This document shows, one piece after another, positions 40,100-52,200 of a stretch of 64,000 nt of DNA. The stretch comes from Diphasiastrum complanatum. Lineage: Eukaryota; Streptophyta; Lycopodiopsida; Lycopodiales; Lycopodiaceae. The notes under the pieces are model-generated. The model saw only the letters and a program-made list of their open reading frames with translations. It did not search any database and was not told the DNA's origin. The DNA lies in NCBI GenBank assembly GCA_029204225.1, contig MU832623.1:1-64000 (forward strand), given 5' to 3'. The number at the start of each line of letters is the position of its first letter. The stretch's first letter is position 1. The position numbers were made by a program, and so were the translations under genes.

Positions 40100-40345
40100 C
40101 ATAACCCATATACTGTGCGGGCTATGAAGAGACAAGTAACGTCCTCCGCATCGGGGCAGTGTGGGAAAGTGAAGAACACAACATCACTCTGCCGATCAAG
40201 CATAAGGGATTCGAGGACAAGGCAACAATGGTAGATGGAGGATCAGGTGTGAATTTGATCTCCACTACTTTGTACCATAAATGGGGTTTACAAGAATTGA
40301 AACCAATAAGATTTGCCATTAAACTAGCAGATCATGTGTAAAACC
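40100..40345 (+). pseudogene. Ty3/gypsy aspartic protease remnant
   Basis: KGFEDKATMVDGGSGVNLIS has the active-site region (D-G-G-S-G in place of the usual D-S/T-G) followed by the hydrophobic strand. It lies between gag and RT as expected. Confidence 0.65.
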
Positions 40346-40459
40346 AAAAGGTGTAGTTGACGACATCCCTATAAAAATAGCGTGAATGTAGTTCGTGATG
40401 ACTTTTGTGGTGATGGACATACCAGAGTCCCCATCTGGAGAGCATAGAATAGACTTGAT

Positions 40460-41083
40460 CTAGGGAGCCGTACCGGTTAGGCAAAGACAAGACAAGTTAA
40501 ATCCAAAGTATTCATTATTAGTGAAAGATGAATTAGATAGATGCATAAGATCATGTATCATATATCATGTTCTAAGTAGTGAACGGGTATCACCTATTGT
40601 GATAGTTCCCAAGAAGAAGACATTTAAAATAAGGGTATGTCAAGATTTTAGAATGTTGAATGCTGCCACAACAAAAGATTATCATCCATTATCATATACA
40701 AACATGATCCTAGACCAAGTAGCTGGACACAAAATATACAGTTTTTTAGATAGTTTTTCGGTCACAATCAAGTTTTCATTAAGGAAGAAGATAGATCAAA
40801 AACAACTTTTACCACTAATTGGGGGACGTACGCTTATACGCGTATGCCCTTTGATTTGTGTAATGCACCTGCTACATTTCAGTGCATAATGACAAATATC
40901 TTTCAATTTTTTTTGAGAAATTATTAGAAACCTTTATCGATGACTTCTGTGTTTACTCATTCACTAAAGATCATTTAGATGCATTAGAAAAGACTTTAAG
41001 ATGATGTCAAGAGACATTGAAAAAACTGAGTGTTTCTACCCACAAAGCGCTTTTAGCTTGTGAATTCATACCTACAGAAATAC
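40460..41083 (+). pseudogene. Ty3/gypsy reverse transcriptase remnant, element 3
   Basis: It reads VSPIVIVPKKKTFKIRVCQD, FRMLNAATTKDYHPL and KIYSFLDSFS. After frameshifts it gives CNAPATFQ and the catalytic FIDDFCVYS (about 40930-40957). RT ends in LKKLSVSTHKALLACEF, at which point copia gag sequence takes over in the same frame. Confidence 0.82.
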
Positions 41084-41084
41084 A

Positions 41085-42056
41085 CAGGATTTCTACACAT
41101 GCAGCAATCGAAGTCATCGACAAGGCCGAAGTCCCCGACTCAGTTGAAGTCCCTGACGACAACGCATTGCCAAGGCACCAGCCTCAGTCCAAGTCATCGA
41201 CGACACCGAAGTGGCCGAAGTCTCCGAAGGGAGAGTGGAAGGAGAAGAATGACAAAGCAGTAGTTGTGATCTTCTCTTCCATCAAAGATAGCATTACCCT
41301 CGACCTTGCATCAATCTCTAATGCTAGAGAGATGTGGGATGCACTCACAACCAGATTTCAAAGCAAGTCACGAAATCAAATTATGCATCTAGAAGATCAA
41401 CTCACCTATCTAAGATGGGATGGCAAGGATCTCATGAGCTTCATCAGGAAAATGAAGAACCTATTCATGTCATTACACAATGCTGGAATAGAGCATGCAG
41501 TCTCACAAGAGAAGTAGCTCAGCTACCTGCTATGTTCCCTACCAAGATCTTTCTAGACTACCAAAACTCTGCTAGCTAAAGATTCTGACATGGCCTTTGA
41601 CAAAGCAGTCATCGATGTCAAGGAAGAAGTCGAAGCCAGAGAGGACTATGATGACAAAGTTGAATCTGACCAAGCTCTCTATAACAACAAAGACCAGTCG
41701 AAGAAGAAGGCTTATCCTAAGAGGGAGTCGACAAGAAGCCAAGACCAAAGTCAGCAGAAAGAGGGAGATCAAGAAGGCAGATCAAAGAGAAGGAACAAGA
41801 GCAAGCAACAAAGCAATGACAAAAAGACATGTAACAGATGCATACATGAAGGCCACACAGTGGAACCCAAAAATCAAGTGCATACATTGTCACAAGAAAG
41901 GACATGTAGCCATGGATTTCTATGACAGTCCAAGGAACAAGAAAACTCAGAGCAGAAAAGAGAGCTCCAACAGCACATCACATGTAGAGGAACCAGAATC
42001 CTCCAAGATGGCTGAAGAACGAGCAAGCAAGAACTCAACTGCTTATCTATGCATAG
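41085..42056 (+). pseudogene. Ty1/copia gag (UBN2 type) with zinc knuckle, fused to gypsy RT
   Basis: GEWKEKNDKAVVVIFSSIKD, ISNAREMWDALTTRF, HLEDQLTYLRWDGKDLMSFI and a Lys/Arg/Gln-rich tail are typical copia gag. Knuckle-like CIHCHKKGHVAMDF lacks the fourth Cys. The frame at 41017-41517 runs from gypsy RT residues into copia gag without a stop. Confidence 0.82.
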
Positions 42057-42560
42057 ATGTATTCAGGGGCACTTTTTTTGGGATTTGACGTTCGCAGACT
42101 TCTCTGTGTCCTTGTCTCAGTGAGATGGAACTTCAAAGAGCTCTTCAAAGTTAGTTTTGAGTTTCAAATTTTTATTTTATTTTTACAAGGGATTTTTGAA
42201 TTTTTATGGATTTTTCTCTGTTTTTTCAAAATCTATTGGGAAGTAACTTTCGCAGGCTTCTATGCAGGTTTGGGATAGTACCTGGAGCTACTGCCAATCA
42301 TGCGAAGGTTAATTCTTGCTAGTTTTTGAGAAATCAAAATCTGATGAGATTTTATCTTTTTTTTTCCCTCCAAAAACAGATTTTGATTGTTTTTTGAAAC
42401 CGAGGTTTAGACCGTGGTTATTGTGGCTAAGGACATTCGACAGTGATATGTCTTTCGCCCTTGCAGTTAGCGCAAAGCAGAACATATCCTACAAGAATAT
42501 CAAGTAATGAAACGCTTCATGGAAAGCAACAATTCTTCCAAGAGGGTTAGGAAAGGTAAG
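42057..42560 (+). repeat. Gypsy spacer-like sequence
   Basis: It has GCACTTTTTTTGGG, TTCGCAGACTTCT and AAGGGATTTTTGAATTTTTATGG-type sequence resembling 15140-15620. The copia gag frame ends where it starts. Confidence 0.4.
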
Positions 42561-43654
42561 AGCACCACTTACAGTGCCGACACCATCATTGTTGATTTAC
42601 ATTTGATGGTGTTGTTGGTGTTGAGTACACTTGGAACAAGTGGTCCGATGAGATAAACCTAACCCCTAGATCTGAGAAGGATATGTATATAGGTGACCTC
42701 AAACGCATGGATCTAAGGTAATAGAGAGATATGTTGATTAATAACTACTCTTTGGCCAATATCTTTAAAGGTGGGGGGGAACTCTAGAATTTGGACCAAC
42801 AACAGACCTCTTGTTTTACTTCATGGTCTTTGGGAGCAAGGTATATGTCTATCTTTGAGACCAATGAATAACTATGGCTATGTTTAGACTTGTAGCAAGT
42901 CTATTACTTGGCCCCTTTCTCTTACCACCCCATTTTTTTACTTGGCAAGTGACGGACAAACCATCGCCCCTCTTTTTTATTGGCTTGGTAATTGGCCCTT
43001 TAAAAGCCATCCCTCACATAGTCTGTTTTTGGTAAATTTTCATTGGGAACTCAATTTGTTGGGCAATGTTCCCAGGTACAAAGAACCACCTTGAGTTGCC
43101 TTATGTGTAGAGATAGCAGCAACTCAAAGTCAATTTAAACCTTTGGACCAATGACACGCCTCCATTTTAACTAAGGGACTTGTTGGGTACCCTAGTATCA
43201 AACCACCCCAAGATGGAACCCAATTGTATTCGTTGTAAGTTTATAGAGTATTGTGTAAAGCGAGGATTTCAAATATCATAATGTCTTGTCCTCAAATTGT
43301 GGTCACTAGCCAAGAGATAATACTCAGTGATCATTTTCTTCTATACTTGATAAGTCATCTTACTTCAAAATTTCAAGGTTGACCATATTGCAGTTCATAA
43401 TGATTCAAATGATCAAAGAAAAGCTAAATGAGAAAATTGATAGGGACGAAGCATATGGCTGAGATTAAATCTCTGTCTTGAAAGAATGACAAATAGGAGG
43501 TTGATAAGAATAAAAAGAGCACATACAAGACTTTTCACAAATCTAGCACGATATCTTGCACAACAATAGTTGAAGAGTCTATAAGGATATACCTAAACAA
43601 TGTAGATGAGAAAATGAGATGCGGTCTTCGAATGAGAAGCATGTAAGACGAAAT
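42561..43654. other. Unassigned AT-rich DNA
   Basis: No protein-like frame was recognised. Confidence 0.35.
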
Positions 43655-44460
43655 GCACTTCACTAACAACCAATTTGACACGAATTTTGACTAGATTGCT
43701 AAAAGGAAAAAAAGTGATTGTTGACAATAAGCGGGTTTTAGAGAGCATATACAAGGTGATGTTGGTGATTAAGAAACTACTCTTACACGTAAGGCATATA
43801 AAGCTAAAAATTTTTTGCACTTATGGCCAAGTTGACTTTTCATTAGAACCATCATAGTTTTGGCAACTCACAAGGCCTCTATTCCATCAAATGGACATAA
43901 AAAAGACCTTCATCAAAGGGAATTGACATGCTCCAACCAAAAAAATGTTTTTGGGAATGGAAAAGATTCACTAGTTTTAAAACTATGAAAATTAAATTAT
44001 GGACTCATTATTTATTGGGGCATGGAATGCTCCGAAATAGCCTTTACGATTTTTAACAGTATCCATTTCTTTTCTATATGGAGCAATAAGGAGACATCAA
44101 GAAGGAACTTGAGGAGGCTGTTGTTCAAGAGCGACCTATTTTTGTAGCCTTTTGAAGACCTAAGGGAGGATAAAGAAATAGCAATGGAGTGCAATCATAT
44201 CTTACCTTCCTTATCTCATCTCATGTTTGAGAAAAACCACATCATTGATTATGAATTGCCATTTTTTAGGAGAAAATGTTCATTGTTTTGCATTATTTGG
44301 TTCTTGGACTCGATGAAATAGCAATCATTGATAGTACAACAACGACATTGTAGTTGCAAAAGAAATGCATTGTTGTCTAAGTTTGTGGCAATAGAATCTA
44401 AGCATAAAGATGTTGCATTTGGTGCTTGGGTAGATTGAAAAATGATTCAAGGTGTAGACA
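43655..44460 (+). pseudogene. Heavily decayed Ty1/copia RT and RNase H
   Basis: Around 43690-43960 pieces read LKGKKVIVDNKRVLESIYKV and MDIKKTFIKGN, which resemble the LPKGKK-WVYKVK and MDVKTAFLNG blocks. Around 44330-44440 SKFVAIESKHKDVAFGA resembles the SSTEAEYVA block of RNase H. Stops are frequent and no catalytic motif survives. Confidence 0.4.
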
Positions 44461-46635
44461 CAACAATGAAGATATCTTGACAACATTAAATACGAACCAA
44501 AAATAAGCAAACAAAAGGAAAAAGATAAGATCACTACAAATGTTCTATATGAGACTTGCTTATGTTGCAAGTGGGTTTCAGATAATGACATACCACAAAT
44601 AGTTAACATCGACATAGTTATTATACACTAGAATCAAAAGCCAAAAAATCTAACATAGAAGCATGAGTACACCGTCAAGAAAGCAATAACCATTCCAAAT
44701 ATCTCTAAAACACACATAGCAAAATTTCTTTCCAATTTGAATAATAAATGTGAGGCTAACATCAAATTATAGATCTAGCCTACATAGGACATGTAGAGAT
44801 GACTCCAAGTAGTTCCAACTTATATGTATTACAAATCTTTATGCTCATCTCTAGATTGATTAGTTTAGATTGATCGCTAATGTAGATAGTAACTACACAA
44901 TGTATCAAGTTCAATGCTGATTACAGGATTTTCAGTTTATGTTCCCTTATATAGTTTTCTAACTTATAGTTATGATCTTCATAATCTTGCATCTACTTTG
45001 GGCAAGTTGATGTCATTAATCAAGTTGTACCTTTTTAATGAAAATCCTCTTTGTTTTGTTAATTTCCATGATGATTACACAAGAATGTCTAATTTACCAT
45101 GATTGTCAAGCATATTGTGCTTAAAATGTTAGTATTAAGCTTTATGTTGCATGTGAGTATTGAAGGGTAACCATAATATAATTGCTACGCTGAATTAATT
45201 AATGCACATACTAAGAGGATATGCATGCATTTCAATTTGCATTCAAAGATTATAATAGAATATAAATTGTAGCCAAGTTCTTCTTGAACACTGCTGTGAT
45301 CATGTAAGGTAAGCCTTCATCGCCTCCGATTTTAATAATTGTAATTCTCAGTATTTTTCAATGATCTTTGTTAAGGGCTGTAATAGTACGTATGACAAGG
45401 TCAAAACAAAGGGACTCAAAAAGTAGAAAAAAGCAACAAACAGGCATTCCAGGAAAGTAAGTTATAAGGGACCGCATTCGCTATTAGTAAAAGTTTGACA
45501 AGTTAATGCAACAAAAAAGAACAGATGCATTTTTGTTCCAAGTTATCACATGGATATTATGGATGGAAGTCGTCAACAATGTCTTTTGCAAATTGGAGCT
45601 TTCTCCACAATGGAAAGTGCATAATGCATTCTCCTAAACCAATATCTGGTGCCAATTCATATAAAAAAGAGTTACTTGCTGGAGCAAATTCTCCTTCACA
45701 AAGAGCGAAGAAACTTGCAGTCTAAGGAAGTATCATTCACAAAGAGCGAAGGGACTTGCAGTCTAAGGAAGTATCACCGTACGCATAAGTGCTAATCATA
45801 ATCGATACCAGACAGATGACAAAAATTGATTTAATAATTACTTTAAGCTACTTGCCATTCAATTTTAGGCAAAGAAATAACAGCATCTGCCTCTCCTCCT
45901 CTACTACGATAACTGAGAATGCAAGTCCAAACATTTTCTACAAAGAAGACAAACTTCATAAGAACCTCCCTTCATCGTATGCTCAAATATCCAAACATCA
46001 TGAGAACATAAGGACAGTTTGGACCAACAAGTCATAAAAATATCTTAAGTATGACTGCTATGAACATTCCCAAATGTAGACTATAGGATATACAAACATT
46101 TGAGGCAGTTGCAGGATACCAAGAGCGTACTTGCATACTATGGCTGCCATAAACATTGAATGGGTTTCCACAAGCATCTTTCCAATCTAGAAGAGTTTCG
46201 TCGCAGGTCTGGGGTAGGTATTAATAAAGATATGATGAAAGGAATGAATTTAGCATAAGCATTGATACTGCAGCAAGATGGACATTAGCGATAGATGGAA
46301 AAGAGGTGGATATTATAATTGACAATTGAATTCAACATAGACAAGAGATAATAAACTCGAATCTGAAAATCTGATAATAAAGCCAGTACATATGATGATG
46401 GTGCTATCCAATCTGTGCACCCTGGAGAAAGGCTTCAATGGCGATCTCGAATAGACTCTGGACGACTGATCTACAATAAACAAAATGCTCCAACTGCTGA
46501 GGAATGCTTCTCAATGTGGTAGCTATATAGTGGCAACCACCATCAGAGAGAGCGAACAGCCAAGTGACAAAAGGGATGCAAAACACCAAAAGTGTGCTTT
46601 TGCATAAGGATTCGGAAGGCCAAATGATGAAGAGG
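44461..46635. other. Unassigned AT-rich DNA
   Basis: Nothing recognised apart from a 41-bp tandem duplication at 45695-45776. Confidence 0.35.
45695..45776. repeat. 41-bp tandem duplication
   Basis: TTCACAAAGAGCGAAG with ACTTGCAGTCTAAGGAAG is repeated at 45695 and 45736 with two or three differences. Confidence 0.9.
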
Positions 46636-46734
46636 CCGTACCGTCGGGGCCCTGCCCCCGTACCCTGCCGTTGGGGGGCAGAGCCCCCAGACCCCTTGTT
46701 TCTCAGGGGGCTCCGCCCCCCAAACCCCCCGGAC
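46636..46734. repeat. GC-rich hairpin island
   Basis: About 100 bp of very high GC content lie in AT-rich DNA. It contains two perfect hairpins with 6-bp stems and 3-nt loops, GGGGGC-AGA-GCCCCC (46674-46688) and GGGGGC-TCC-GCCCCC (46706-46720), plus GGGGCCCTGCCCCC just upstream. Confidence 0.75.
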
Positions 46735-49030
46735 TTCCTACTATGCAATCCAGCCATCTCATAACCATCATGGTCTCACATTAGACCCCATACTAACAAC
46801 CGTGCTCAATTATGGCTTCTCCTCATAACGGGGGCCTTACAGATTTGCGCTTACGGTTAACTAGTGACTACTAAACTGAGAGGTGAATGTTTAGTTATAT
46901 CTAACAATGGAGCCAGTTACTTTAAATTTCAAGGGGTGGAGTTCCAAAACCTTGTATGCTCCAAGAACCCAGCATTGAAGATTGCAACCTTGTATAGGAT
47001 GTTGGGGATCAAGTTCAAAGAGCAGTACCATCTTAGATTGTAAGTAAAGCAGAGTCTTTTTGGCACTGGTTACTTCTACCTTATCGTATGGTTGCCCTGT
47101 TTGGGCTCCCAGTTTCTCCAAGAGTAGCTAGAACAAGATAGAGCAGCTCCAAAACGATATGCTTGATCAGAATCGTCAGAGTCAAGCAATCAACTCCTTT
47201 TGAGGTCCTTTGGGCTGAAACAGCTGCTGTGACTTTTGAGACCAGAGCTCCATACCTCGCCTTCGCAACTATAGGGGATGGAGGACTGTCGTCTTCTTCA
47301 ATTCAGCTTACAACATTCTAGTAATATCCATCCATCATAAGGGTGGCAGTAAACAGTATTCAATGTCCGACCTCTCCCGATGTTCAAAACTCACTTCAAA
47401 GTATCATTATGCATAAATGTGTCCCCAGCTTTTTTCATAGAAACAAATTTCCCATATGACGGAACACATTTCCCCATAACAGAGGGTATATATCATTGTT
47501 TCAAAGGCCAAATTTGACCTTTTCTAACAAATTCTAGGATTGTTGTTGACTTTATTCCAACGTAATTTCCCTCCCCTGCAATTCTAATCACTCTCCCTCA
47601 ATTCCCTCCTCTTTCACATGCACTAGTGTAATGACCTTGTGCTAGTTTGCTTTCATAATCCTATGGCATTCCCCTGTTTCCTGTATCACATTTCTCAATT
47701 ATTGTTTCCCATTTCCCATCCACATTTCCCAGGTGCAAAGAGTTGCCATGCAAATGGGAGAGCATCTTAGATAGCAAAGACTTTACTCCTGAAGAAGAAT
47801 GATAAAACCCGCTACTCCATGGGTTTGTTAGGTGCAATGTTCTATCATAGACATTTAAAAAACCTTAGGTGTTGCTTATCTACGAAATTCATGCGGCAGG
47901 TTCTTGCCAGGCTTCTGGCTTCTGGATTCTTTGCACTAGTTACAAAGTGAGACAGTTAGATGGCCTACGGTTTCATGTAAAAAACAGGTATGAAGTGCTC
48001 CTGGGCGTCCATGGAAGATGAACGGCATTTTAGCACATTGCCCCACCTACTATGGAATCTAAGGAAGGTTTGACTGCTTATTTCGGTACAAAACTCACTT
48101 ACGGGAGTTTAAAGAAATTTACAATGTTAAATGTGTAGCTTTGTACATCTTAGAAACTCATAAAGAAGGAGGTACTCCACAATGTTAAGACCTGTATGTT
48201 ATGTGGTAATGGTGAATACATAGAGTATATTACTTTACTGAACAAATTAATGTAAACATTCAAATAACAAATCGATTTAAATAAACAATTATTACAAATA
48301 AAAAAGAAATGCATATAAAAAGGCCACTCAAATCCAGACATATTTTAATGATTAGTCTTCATATCCACTTTAACTTGTAAACCTAAGTGTATGCCAACAA
48401 AAAGACCACGTGAAAATAGATAGATGACTTCCAAGCTGAGAAATAACTTATTCAAGTTGCATGCATGTTCAGCTGTCCATGTTAAGCAGCAGCAAGGTAA
48501 GACAAGAACCTACTTCTCACAAGGACCAAACAAAAATACGAACCCGAAAGACCATGGCATAGTAAACATGAATTAATCGAACAGGGTACAAAAGAACAAG
48601 CTGTAATAATCTTTCTAGGGCCCAAAAAATGCCATGTGGCTCAATTAATGGCATTGGTACAGCCTTGAAAGACTTCAAAACTAGAAGCTCAAGCGAAATT
48701 CCAGTGACCCTCTGATGCTGAAGATGGATAGTTCCACATCATCCAGAAAGTCATAAGAGCAACTCACAACCGGGTATAGTTGTCAGTTATGTCATATCAC
48801 AGGCCCATGACTTCGACCCATTGCTGATAATTGACTTCACAAATTTGTATCTAAAACCTCTTAATAATCGACTAATGGAGGCCAAATAGCCTTGTTTATG
48901 CATCAAACATTCTAATCTCACAAAAGACTCTACATGTTTCACTGAGAAGTAATTAGGTTCACAAAGCACTACTTTAAACAAACTCCTCTTACAAGGCAAT
49001 GAATTACCAAATCAGAAGGATAGAACAGTA
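46735..49030. other. Intergenic DNA and 3' UTR of the SUA-like gene
   Basis: The first few hundred bases left of 49031 should be the 3' UTR. The rest shows no recognisable gene; CATTTCCCA-type words recur at 47460-47740. Confidence 0.4.
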
Positions 49031-49213
49031 TTACATCATTTCATGAAACCTCGCAAGGGCTTTCTTTTGAATAACCACCCGATAGGTATCTCCAGGATGA
49101 GTTTCAAAGCGTGCATCAACTCTGCGTTGCACCTGACTACCAAGACCTGCTCTTTCACCCAATGTTTGGGGTTGCACAGGTTCCACAATTCCTGTACCTT
49201 CTTTCCCAAGTCC
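49031..49213 (-). CDS. SUA: SUA-like exon 16: end of the G-patch and C-terminus
   Basis: It encodes GLGKEGTGIVEPVQPQ and then a conserved tail containing HPGDTYRVVIQKKALARF, ending in TAA at 49033-49031. The 3' UTR should lie just left of 49031; I could not fix a polyadenylation site. Confidence 0.92.
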   Translation of the reverse strand, partial: GLGKEGTGIVEPVQPQTLGERAGLGSQVQRRVDARFETHPGDTYRVVIQKKALARFHEMM

Positions 49214-52200
49214 CTATCAGAAAATGAACGCCAGACAGCAGAGATATTAGACCAAAGGTCCCATACAGTACCTTCAACGAGACGGCATAAATAGGACTTA
49301 CACGTGAAGTTTGAACCTTGGTAAAGCAGAAGACTCAGTCTATGCTAACTTGAGAGGGACCGGACAGTGAACCTACCGAACCCTCTTGCCAGCCCATGCT
49401 CCGGAGCATGCGATTGCCGACATTGTTTTCATCCAGAGCTTTTTCGGTAGTGATGACATCAAATGCCTGAGTTTCTGGACCACCCAGAACTGACACAGGT
49501 CCTGCAGTTTTTGACCCAACCCCTGGGGGGAAAGGCATATCCAAACCACGAACAGTTCCAGCTCTTGAACTTCCAACACCTGGAAAAAAAAAAAAGCAAC
49601 TCTGGTCTTTCAGAATGTATTTATACCACCAAAACATTCCATCATGACAGGTAAGTCTCGATGTCATGTCGCAGCATAGGCATCTTCTAATGACTGAAAA
49701 GGTCCTTGATCACAAGTTACTGGATTTCATGGTGTAATCAGATAGCAAACACTGAAAACATGATGTTTCTGTAAATTTCAATTAGTGACTGTTACGAACA
49801 ACTTTATGCCAGAAAATCATAATTAAGTTCATAGCACCTTTGTCTTTCAAATCTGGATCCAGTAGCATTTCGTTCGATAAAGAGGACCCATAAAGGCTTC
49901 GCCTTTCTGCCGCTCTATCCCTGTAAACTGATTGAGGTGATTCTGTGAACCTCCGCTTTGTACCAGCACCAGCCATTGGACCATATGAGCCTAGCGCTGA
50001 TGCATCAGTCTTAAATGGAGTCGTAGCACTAAGCTCTGGAGCTGCTGACGATCCTAAAACTGCTCCAGTATCCATCCCTCTAACTGCACCTCTACCAGCA
50101 CCCCTGCCCATTCCGGTCACTGTAGTGATGCTAGACTGTCTAATCCTACCAGAAATCTCCGATGGGTGATAATTACCTCCAAAAGGATTTCCAGAACCCC
50201 GCCCTAAGGAATTTGACGAATATCCTGCACTTTCTTTGGAACTAGTTGTGTCATCGAATTTGAATTTTGAGTTCATCGTTGCTACCGGCCCCATACTCAT
50301 ATTCGGAATTCCATCAGTTTGTGCGTCAATAGATGAAGCTGGAAAAGTGGAAACATCATCTGCAGTGACTGAAGATACCTGGCCCTCATTTTTGCGTTGC
50401 TTCCAAAGTGTCACCACATTACTGATCTTCTTGCTGCCCATCCCAGGATTCTTACCAGCTAAACGCATCTCTTTTTGTTTCTCTTTCATCCTTTCTTTCT
50501 CTCTTTTTTGAGCAGCTTGTGCAGCAACTGCTGCAGCTGCAACAGCTTCTGCTAGTGTAGGCTTTTTCTCAATCGCATCATTTTCTGCCGTGATTGTACA
50601 AGCAGGAGCAGAAATGACTGCTTTTGAATGAATTGTACTGCCACTGGCTTTTTCATTTGCTGAATCCCCTGCACCTTTTACCGATTTTGCACTAGCTGAT
50701 TGCTTTGCACCATCATCAGAATCCACAAAGGGTTTGTATTCCTGAGTTTCTTGGTTGTAAGTGTACCAAATGCCATTATTCCCATCATAATAAAGTCCTG
50801 TTCAGTTTTTCGATGACGTGAGAGGACAGTATAATTGAACCTCCAAATGAGCAAGGAGACCAGAAATCTATTAGGCTGACATAATATACTATATTGACTA
50901 AAAATAAATGCAGATCATCACCCAGCTTGACCATTTATAGAAAACAGACACTCATTGAATCAGGTATACAAAAGTCAGATATACTGTTACAGAACAGAGG
51001 AATCTCAATAAAATGTTTGCTCCAGAAAGGACCCAGACACAAGAGTAATGCGTGTGCATGACTAGTCACTGTAGGACTACAGCATCATGCTCTAAATTCC
51101 TGGTGCTGAAACACTTCCAATGACAGCATATACATTTTCTAGAACAATATGATCATTCACACCTCTGTGTCCATCATAATAGAATCCTGAAGCAGCATCA
51201 TAATAGTAACCAGATCTTTCATCCCACACAAATCCAGATTGTGGAGCGCCACCACCCTCAGCGGAACCAGCACCTGTAGCCAAATTGTTAGTTGCTATAT
51301 GATTGCTTTCTCAGTCCCCTTGGCTAATGCCTTGTGTGCCAGAATTTCTTCCATTCTTACCTGAACCAGCACCTACACCTTGAGCTTGCTCAGGATTGTA
51401 CTCTTTTGGTGCCCATCCTGAAGAATCATACTGCAATAAGGTGAATTAAGCGGTTAGCTGTTAGAAACTTCAACCTCGGTAGTACAGGGAAGTGGATACC
51501 AAGATACATATAATACCGAGATTTATCATCTGGAGAACCTTCATCTTACGTATCAGACTCCTCAATTCTCTAGAATAATTTTGACGTTTATGTGCAACTA
51601 ATATCAACTAATACATTTCAAAACAATAGCATGAAAGAAAACCAAGCCACCAAGCATAAATTACGGCCTCATCCGTACCCAATCATAGGTTGTTATTGCA
51701 TTGCAACAACAATATTGCTACTAGAATTGCTGACATAATAACTCATCCGCCAAGCTAGAAACAGCGTGAAGACACATTCAGGAAATGATATTACTTTATA
51801 AGGGCCTCACTAGTCCCTGAGTCGATGCTGTATAATCAGTCCGATTGATCGAGTACAGGGTTTTAAAGATGTTTGATTCATCCAAGGAACCCACGAAGTC
51901 TGGATAAGGTTGTGAGATCTCAGCCCTAATCTCAACAATAGCTTCCTAAAAGGCTCCCTAAAGGGACGCCAGAATGGTAAACATAGGAACTCTACTAGCC
52001 CTTCTACAGCTTATACTTCGGCTAGTTGAGTGCCTTCTTTGTAAGAGATGCTTAGCAGTGAACCTTGTGAGATAGCCTGCACACCAGTGTCAGGTTGGTT
52101 GTATTTTGTTCTTCATATGAGATTGTTGATGTGTGTGAAAGGATGCATGTAGGACAATACACAACATAATAACAGAGGCATGCGATCTTCAACCTTATGG

